NCBI GenBank assembly: GCA_039720395.1
Contig: JBBPBK010000072.1
Span: 310,001-374,000, forward strand
DNA length: 64,000 nucleotides
Source: Liquidambar formosana
Taxonomy: Eukaryota > Streptophyta > Magnoliopsida > Saxifragales > Altingiaceae
Direction of reading: 5' to 3'
The notes below the pieces were generated by a model that was not told where the DNA came from, made no database searches, and saw nothing but the letters and a program-made list of their open reading frames with translations. A program made the translations under genes and the position numbers. Of the stretch, positions 52,801 to 61,800 are shown piece after piece. Position 1 is the stretch's first letter. Each line of letters begins with the position of its first letter.

Positions 52801-55800
52801 TCAAACCCAATCATGAGTAGGATAATAAATATCCCCGTTGATGATAGCAAAATCCATAATGGAATATTTAATTAATTCACAGTTAGGATAGGTCGAACCT
52901 GGATTGGAATAGCTTGAGTAAACATGAGAATAACCCTGTCCACAATTTGGTTCTAGTTAGAATAGCTTATGACTATCACCAAACGATCTGAATCTACCTT
53001 ATCTTTAAATCCCAAATACCTGATGTATCTCGAAGACTGTCGATACCAATGGAGGGAGAAGGGCAGCGAGGGGTTCGACGGCAACTTGACGGCGTGACCT
53101 TAACGGTAGCTCAACGGCGGTGCTCGACAGTGATTGATCGATGGGGATAATCCAACGGTTGAGGGTTCAGTTGATGTAAGGAGAGTTGTCGGCGCTAATC
53201 CAACTACTGTGGCCGCACAATGATGCCTTTATGGTGGGCTTAATGGCGGTTATTCGCAGCTGAGAGAAACATAACGGTGATGCAATTGAATTGTGTTGTT
53301 GATGGCGGACCAATGTGGTCGACGGTGATTGTGGGTTATGGTGTTGTTTACTGTGCAACTTTTTTTTTTTTTTTTTTTGGGTGGTGGTGGTTCGACTGAG
53401 TGATGACAAGGGCTTCGACACTGTGATTATGGGTTTGTGCGATTGTGGGGATGCGATTGGGTTAGGGTTTCAATAGTGATGGAGATGGCATAACTGTTGT
53501 GCGATGGTAGTGGGGTGGATTTGAGATGGGTTAACGATTGATTTTTATTTTTATTTTTATTTATTTTTTGTGGGTATGGTTGGATTACAATAGGGGAGAG
53601 ATAGAAGACAAAATGTGGAAGATGATGGTGATGGTAGTGGCTATCAAGGGTGGTAAAGGTTTGACGGATCTTGACCACTGGTGTGAGTCGAAGCAAGACA
53701 GTGGTGCAACTTTGCCATGGCTTCACGAGTGACACGGCTTCACTTGATGGATTGAAGGTTTGCTCTGATACCAAGCTGACGCAGGACAATCCTCAAGAAC
53801 AACGAAAGAGAGAAAAGTAGAGAAGAAGCTAGAAAAGAAGCAAGAACCCTAGGAATCGGCACCTAGAGGTGTTTGTAGTCAACACCAAACGTTGGGGAAA
53901 CCCAATTTTAATTCATGATAAGCTGTCAACTAAAGAATTATTGGAGCCTATATATAGGTCCCAATTACATCAAATAAGGTAAAACTTAACCCTAAAGTCT
54001 AGGAATTTAAAAAGCAATTATTTAATTATTCCTAAAAATAAATATGCCTAAAATAAATATGCTAGAGCCTTGGTCTTTAAGTTAATAGGCTGTATTGGAC
54101 CACCCTATTGAACCATGTGTCTACTCTCCCCATCACGTGGAAAAGGGTTTTCATGGTGCATCTTATGAGTTGATATTTTGGGTAGGTTCATAAATGTATT
54201 GAACTAGGACTTGACAGACTTCCATGTCCTATTAGTTTAATCAGAGACATTGTGTATGATAGAAGGATGTAATTGTAACCTTAAACTGTAACTGAAGGGT
54301 TCTTTGTTCGATATTTATATTCACTTCATTGAGGACCACACCATGAGTCATTACTAGATGTTACTCATGGTTAGCAGAAGCTCCAATTGATATAAGTCAG
54401 TTATAATCAATTAGGGAATTGGAAGGTGTTTCAATTAGACCCTTAATGGAAAGTGTTCCATTATGCACACTTTGTGCTATTCCTACTACTCGATGATGTG
54501 AATCTAATGGGTCACACACCAAAGATGCAAAGAGGGACTTTAAAGCTTTGTGAGAAAGGGCAAGAGTGAATAAGAAAAGTTCTAGAGGGCCAAACATGCA
54601 TTGGATGTAAATTATAGGGGTTGGAATGCAATTATGAGAAGTTGCAAATCCCACACAAGGTGGGATTCCCCATAGCTGGCCCTATGAGTGTGCTATATAA
54701 GGCACACTAGCATGTGCCTTGCACACAACACAGATTCATTCTCTCTACACCCTGGCCGAACCCTAGAGCAGCTTCTCTCTCTCTTTCTCTCTCCCTTCTC
54801 TTCTCCTCTTCTAGCTTCAACAAGGATCGAGAAGAAAATCTTGAAAGCCTTTGCTAGGTGTGGATACTGTTGGAGGTAGGACACTTGTGCTGCTCAACCA
54901 TTGCTGTCCAAAAATTGAAAAGCTTGGAGTTTGAAGACTTGAATCAACTGTAAGTGCTCAAACATTTCTTCTAGTTAGGGCTTTATGTTTTGTATGAACC
55001 ACAATCAGATTCATGGGCTTTAAGGAATTGTATTATGATTTTTGTTTATCATTATGTTCCGCTTTGTAGTTTTTCTCTACATCAATTCTTTACACCAACC
55101 TCTTCACTTATGGGATGGTCATAAATTAGTGCTTCATCAAAGTGCACTCCATCATTCACTTCCATCAAAAGTGCTTTGTTTCGCTCTCCCATGACCCTTC
55201 TACAATCCAAAGACTTGTGGCAGGTTCCCCACACTTACAACACTTGAAATTCCCTCCGTGGAACTGATTTCTAGCCCCTACACAACGCATAGTAGGCTAA
55301 TTTTGAGTAGGAGCAGCAGCTGGAGCAACTTTTGCTTCTTGTCCTTCACCCACATGATTTCCCTTTTCAACTTGTGTTGAAAATTCACCTCTAGAGTGGC
55401 TTTGGTATGGCTGTCCGGCCTTGGAAATGCCTTGTAGTTGATGTCCAGCTCTAGAAACAGTCCAATTTTGTTGCTTCTCCACCAACCATGCTTGGTTGTA
55501 GGCTTCCAAAACAGTCCACAAAGGATGCAACACAAGAACATCATAAATGGAAGGCTTAAGACCACTCAAATACCTCGCCACCATTTGTTCTTCACTCTCA
55601 TTGAGATCAACCCTTACAAGTAGTTGATAAAAAGCCTCGGTGTAATCATCAACACTCCCAAGTTGTCTAAGGTTATCATGGTTCAAAGTCACATACGAAA
55701 CATTGACGTCTCGCCCGAGATGTAGTGGACTAGTAGTCTTGAAGCCTACCGAGACGAGAAGTTACAACGGTACAAGGAGATCTCGCCAATTTCTCGTCAC

Positions 55801-58800
55801 ATCCGTGACGCTAATATCACGCTGAGATCTCGCTGTTGCATTTAGAGACAAAAAAAAGTGCTGCTGCAAAAGGCTACTCTACAAAGATTCTAATTAGAAA
55901 AATGGAAGAAAATATTCAACATCTTTCATTGTTTATCCAAACTTAATTAAATTGATCTATGTTAAAGATTTAAAGGAGTATATTGCATTTTTAATTTTGA
56001 TTGAAAATAACAATTTTTTCTAATTTTTTTCCTTATAATAAATATTTTTTTTTTTTGAAAAAAAAAAAATTAATAAATATTGTTGAAATAGAAAGTCTCA
56101 TCTTTTACACTTGTAAATTAAACTAATTTAGTAATATAAATTGTAACCCGTGAACACTGAACCCACAAGCTATATTATAATTTGTTAAAAATAGTTACTC
56201 CCATCTTTAAAAATAAATATTATGTTTTTTTTTTTTTTTTTTTGGAAAAATAAAACTAAAATTGTAGCTATTGGTTGAAACAAGTGGATCTATATATAGA
56301 ATGTGATAAATCATCAATAATGGGAACAGGGATGTCAATTTATTTGCAATTAGGATGAAAATAATCATATTTGTAATTGTGTTAATTAAATCATTGGTTT
56401 TTTTTATTTTAAATTTATTAAGTTATAGTTTTTTAAAAAAATTTTTAAAAAAAAATGTATTTGCATGGATAATTGGTAGTAATGTTTGTAACGTCGGTTA
56501 TTTTTAGGGTGGCACCACAAGATGTCGGTTGGGAGCATGTTGTTCCCTTTAAGGGAAATAACAAAAGCCAATGTGCAAGTCCTGTGGCAAAGTGATGAGT
56601 GTAGGTATCACAAGATTAAAACAGCACCTTGGTGGGGTAACTGGTGAAGTGGATGCTTGTACTCAATGTCCAAAACAAATTAGAGAGCTCATAAGGAAAC
56701 ATATTTCAAAAGCCATCAAAGCTAAAGAAGAGACAAAGAGGAAAAAAGAACAAGTGATTAACAGCTTAACAAACGAAGCTAAATATGAGAGAAGGCCTAT
56801 GCGAGGTCTCAAGGATTATGAGCAGGTTACGGAGCGGGGGGTTATGATGATGGTATGTCTAGAGAGCAAATGGTGAATTGAGAATGGCTATGAGAGAAAG
56901 CCGTAGGACTGCACAGTAAGAGGAGGATTTTCGATATTCAGTATCTGATATAGGAGGTCATCCATTTAGACCTTCCCAGGATGGTGTTGGTCCTTCTAGC
57001 GCTCCTCTTGGTTTTGGGACCTCAAGGCAAAGTGACTATGACCCCCCTCATCGTTCTTTCGAATTGCGAGATTCTTCACAGAGTGCTACATCTTATTTGA
57101 AAGGGGTTGATCCCTTTCTTTACAAGCCCGAATCAGCCAAATATAAAAAAGTAAAGGATATGTTTTGGAAAGAAAGAGTGAAAAGGGTCGGAAAAGCAAT
57201 CTCTAAATTTTTCATGTTCAATGCAATTCCTTTTAATGCAGCTCATAGCGGCCATACTACCATGTGATAATTGATACCATTGCCCAGGTTGGGTCAGGCA
57301 TTAAGGCCCCACGGGATTTCAAATTAGAGGAATTTATCTAAGGGAGCAAGTAGATGAGTTGAATCGTTATTTGGCAGAATCACGGAAGAAATGGCTAGAA
57401 TACAATTGTACAATAATGTGCGATGGGTGGTCCTCCCGTAACAAACACTCGATCATCAACTTTATGATATACTGTGACCACGAGATGTTCTACAAATCAG
57501 TGGACACAATAGGGGAGTCCAAAACTGCTAATTACATCTATCACTTTATGGATAGTGTGGTTAATGGTTGAAGAGGTGGGTAAAGAAAATGTTGTGCAAA
57601 TTGTGAATAATGAGGTTGTCGGGAAAAAACTAATGAAAAAGAGGAAGCACTTGTTCTAGTCTCTATGTGCTGCCTATTGTATTAACTTGATGCTTAAGGA
57701 TATTATTGAGGTAAACATGGTGAAGGCAATGATCGCGGATGCACGTAAGATCACAAGCTTCATCTACAATAGTGACTAGCTTGCCAATGTAATGAGGAAA
57801 TACACAGAAGGTCAAGAGCTCCTTTGATCAAGGATCACCCATTTTGCGATTGAATACATAGCCATTGAGAACCTACTTAGATATCAACAATAGTTGAAGA
57901 GGATGTTCTCTTCTCCTAAGTGACAAGAGTTGTCGTATGTCTAAGCTAGGGCTAGGAAGGAGTTGGCTAGCACTGTGTTTGATCTTGTACTGATTAGTTT
58001 TGGAGAAGGATGGAGGAAGTTTGCAAGGTCATGGAGCCACTGGTAAAAGTTTTGAGGATAGTTGCTCAAGACCAAAAGCCGACATCAGGGGTCATATATG
58101 ATTGCATGGACAGAGCAAAATTAGCAATCAAATTGTCAGCGAAGGTCTATAAGAAGTATTGGAAAATCATTGATGAGAGATGGGAGCATCAACTCTATGC
58201 ACATTTTTACATGCTGTAGGTACCAAAAAAATAAAAATAAAAACATATTTAATTTAATATTTGAGTTCATTAAATATAATCATTCTTCTAAACTTTTACA
58301 ATTAAAAATGTTGCAGCCTACTTCTTAAACGCAGTGTGCCAATACCATAAAGAGTTCAGTGACATTGAGGAGGTACAGACGAGGTTGAAAGAAGTAATTA
58401 AATGTCTAGAATCGGATTTGGACAAACAATCAAAGGTGATTAATAAAGAAAGTTTAGTTTAAAGTTCGAAATAATCTAATTATTGTATAATTTTTAATGA
58501 ATATTGCATAATTATAATCCAGATATTTTTGTATTTAGATAAAGCTATTTAGAGAAAGAATGGGCGAATTTAATGATCCATTGACCAAGAAAGCAGTATC
58601 TAATTGTCAGAATGTCAATTTCGACACAAATCAACAATTAGTTTATGATTGTTCAATTGATTCCAAAATTTATAAATTTATATATTCAAATGGGTTAATA
58701 TTTGTTTTTTGTAGCTGAGTGGTGGTTTAATTAAGGGGGATTTGCTTTACATTTGAAGAAGATTGCAATAAAAATTTTGAGTTAAACATGTTCCTTTTTA

Positions 58801-61800
58801 GGATGTGAGAGGAATTGGAGTACATTTGCTTTGATCGCCACCAAAATCCGAAACCGTCTAACTATGGATAAATTATAAGATCTTGTATATGTGCACTACA
58901 ATCTATAGCTACAGGTTAGAAATTTTATACAAATGGATAAAAATGATGATCACTATAATCCCATTGACCTTACCTATATTTTTTATGATGAGGATCTATT
59001 GGATGAATGGATTCAGGAGAGGGAAAACCCCAATCTTAGACTTAGTCCATATGAACCATGGTTATAGCAAGGTCTGAATGAGCACTCCTCTGAAGAAGCA
59101 CACCATCACAATTTAGAGCCAAGGGATAGTGGTCGTAGTCGCAATCGCAATGGAAGGTGCTCATCAAGTGTAGAACGGGACATTACAATCCGTTTATAGG
59201 AGAATACAGAAACATCTCAGAGGAAGAATATAGAAACATCTCAACACAGTGGCAAGCAGAAGGCAGTGGTGGAAGTTAGTGATTCCTCTGGTGGTAGCAT
59301 TAGGAGTAGGAGTAAAAGTAATGATAATGATAGCAGTGGTGCTGGAGGTGGAGGGACTAGTGGTGCTCATAACATAGGATATATTTGCATACAAGACACA
59401 GACCATAAATATAGACCAATGGATGCCAAGAACATATTAGAATCAGTTGGTTGACTTCCATAGTGATGATGATCGCCCAGACCCAGACCATAGGCATGGC
59501 CACAATGTTAGTGTCACTAATATTCAGATAGATCTTCAAATGAGTGGTATAAATTTGGGTCAAAGTCCATCGAGACCACACCGTGTTCTGAGATCTACTA
59601 GCACAAGTAGAAGTGGTCGCAAACGTGGTCTTCCAATTCCTGATCCACTAATGCCTTGTATGCGTGAGAGATCTACTAGTGTCAGTAGTGGTCGTTTTTA
59701 TGATCCTCAACAAGATTATCAACATGGGAATGAATTTGGCAGCACTAGCAAGAGATATGAATATTCTGACTATGGTGGATTGTCCAGCATTTCTAGTGGC
59801 CCAACAAGTTATGGCTATGAACACTGTGGCAAAAGCTCAGTTAATAGTGCAAGACCACATATTCCATGCCCCTATGTCCCCCAACTAGGTTTCTAGGGCC
59901 CACTAGTTACAATCATGGACTAAAATATCCACGATATCTTCGATATATCCACGATATATCCGTGTATCCGTACCCCTCAATACGATATATAACATATCTT
60001 TTTCACAAAATATCTTTACGATATTATCGATATGTTTAATATTATTGATAAAATCTCGATAAATCTCTATATATTCATAATATTTTCTTTCTTTCACATG
60101 GTATCGTTGATATATCAAATATATCGAAATATATCCACTATATCGAAGATATATATCGACGATATCGAGACATTCATTTTCTTGTTATTGCGTCAAAATT
60201 ATCACCTCCTCTTCTTTTAGTAATTGATTTATATAAATATTTCAATTATACTAATGGCTTAAATTAGTGTTATGAAGTAACAACTTTCGTTTATTTTGTT
60301 AAAATATTCATTCTATTGCTCTGTGTGCCACAATTTTTATACCCTACATAATATATACTTGTCTAATACACATTTAAATTGCAATATTTTGATTCTAAAC
60401 TGTTTATTAGAGTCTAATCATTGTTCCCAGAGTTTCAATGAAAATATACGTGTTTAACTAACAATATCCATCATATCTCTTAATCGATATCGAAATTTTC
60501 GATATATCCATCAATATATCCGTGTTTTTGGACCCTCAATATATCCATCGATATCGATATTTAAGTCCTTGGTTACAATTCAATTTTAACCTCCCAAGGT
60601 CCACCTGCAGGCTTTGCGTTTTCTTTATTCTACTTCCCCCCTCAAAATCAATACTACCCACCTCAGCCTAGTTGGTAATAAGCCATAGGTGAAAGGCATG
60701 TAGAATGTTTTCTAGTCTTCAAGTCTTCTTGTTCTACATTCTTAGTTTATTTTCCTGAATCTTTGGGATGATTTTGATTTATATAAACTATATTCTATAT
60801 CTAAGACCTAAATATTGAGTTTCTTATTACTTACACGGCCCGCTGCTACCTGTTTTGATGCTTTTAACCATTTTATATGTTTTAGATTATTTGTTTTTCT
60901 TATTTTATGCTTCCAATGTGACTGATCTATTTTTTTTAGATTTTTCCATGATTTTTTTAGATTTTTTTTTTTTAGCCTCCTTCCATACGTAATGTCGCTT
61001 CTCACCCAAGACATAACGAGACAGCCGCAACTATGATGACCGTGACTGTTACGTGACAGCGTCCGTGACTGTGACTTTGAACCATAAAGGTTATGCAAAT
61101 TCTTGTACAAAGTTTGCATATAGTTGTAAGGAATATAACAGTGCTTTAACTTCTTTTTCATCTTGCTCCACTCTCTAATCTTGCCTTTCCCACTTCTTTG
61201 ACGAACCATTTGTAGTTGTTCCTACCAAGAAGATGCACTTCCTTGGAAGCGAATAGAAACTAACTTTATTTCCTTTCATCCGAAACTTCATAATAGTCAA
61301 AATTTCTTTTGATAGAATAGAGCCAATCAATAAATTCATCCAGATTTAGGCTTCCTCTAAACTCCGGAATATCAATGTTAAGATTATACTCCAACTTGGA
61401 GTCTTGCTTCACCATAAATGGTACTCTTGTTTGGTGAACCCCAAAGGTGTTCTCAAAAGAAGTATCGGTATCCTCGGACTCATAATCGACCTCACTAAGA
61501 GGTTGGAATCGTTGGACCATCTCTCCCAAAGCTTCTACTTGCCTTCTTAACCCATCAATCTCATCTCTATATTGTTGATTGGCTGGTTGTCATCATTTCT
61601 ATCCATTTGAGGGTGATTTTCAGCCCCAAAGTCTATGTCCATGGCATTTCCTCTACCCCTTCCTCTTCTACCTTGACCACGATGTGCCATAACAGCTCAA
61701 AACAAATTGCCAAACAGGTCCGAAAGAATTAAATGTAAGAAACAAGGAATGTTTCAACAGCTGCAGTACTTCAGTAATGAAATACTTCAGTCACAGCACT

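Larger units (their letters stand above)
51630..54135 (-). mobile_element. Non-autonomous LTR retrotransposon, 2.5 kb, with one intact ORF
   Basis: LTRs 51630-51981 and 53777-54135 (about 352 and 359 bp). Exact primer binding site (gctctgatacca, about 53762-53773) next to the right LTR and a purine tract (complement of actctctcggggtgagagaa) next to the left. TSD catgg / cgtgg (51625-51629, 54136-54140), one CpG-type change. Nested in the solo LTR. No RT or integrase. In the first 110 LTR bases I count 8 differences. Confidence 0.94.
51062..55094 (+). repeat. Solo LTR, copy 2, split by another retroelement
   Basis: Starts tgttagttgtatgccctaca and ends catcaattctttaca; exact TSD ccaac (51057-51061, 55095-55099). 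Without the insertion at 51630-54140 it is about 1.5 kb. Same family as 29539-31167. A tatataag motif near 54697 is followed by a leader and a pyrimidine-rich stretch (54770-54815), the probable LTR promoter. No primer binding site or internal region adjoins it. Confidence 0.93.
55677..61088 (+). mobile_element. hAT transposon, 5.4 kb
   Basis: Termini CATGGTTCAAAGTCACA and (complement) TATGGTTCAAAGTCACA; exact 8-bp TSD aaggttat (55669-55676, 61089-61096). Subterminal cgagatctcgc and gtgac motifs. Carries a broken hAT transposase on the plus strand and the small element at 59914-60571. Splits the gag of the gypsy element. Confidence 0.95.

Noticed and set aside
53167..53789. Frames of 84 and 120 codons on the minus strand
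   Set aside because: They fall in the leader of the 2.5-kb retroelement, are low complexity, and no domain is visible.
54688..54884. 63-codon frames on both strands near a TATA-like site
   Set aside because: They cover the pyrimidine-rich leader of the solo LTR; no conserved protein.
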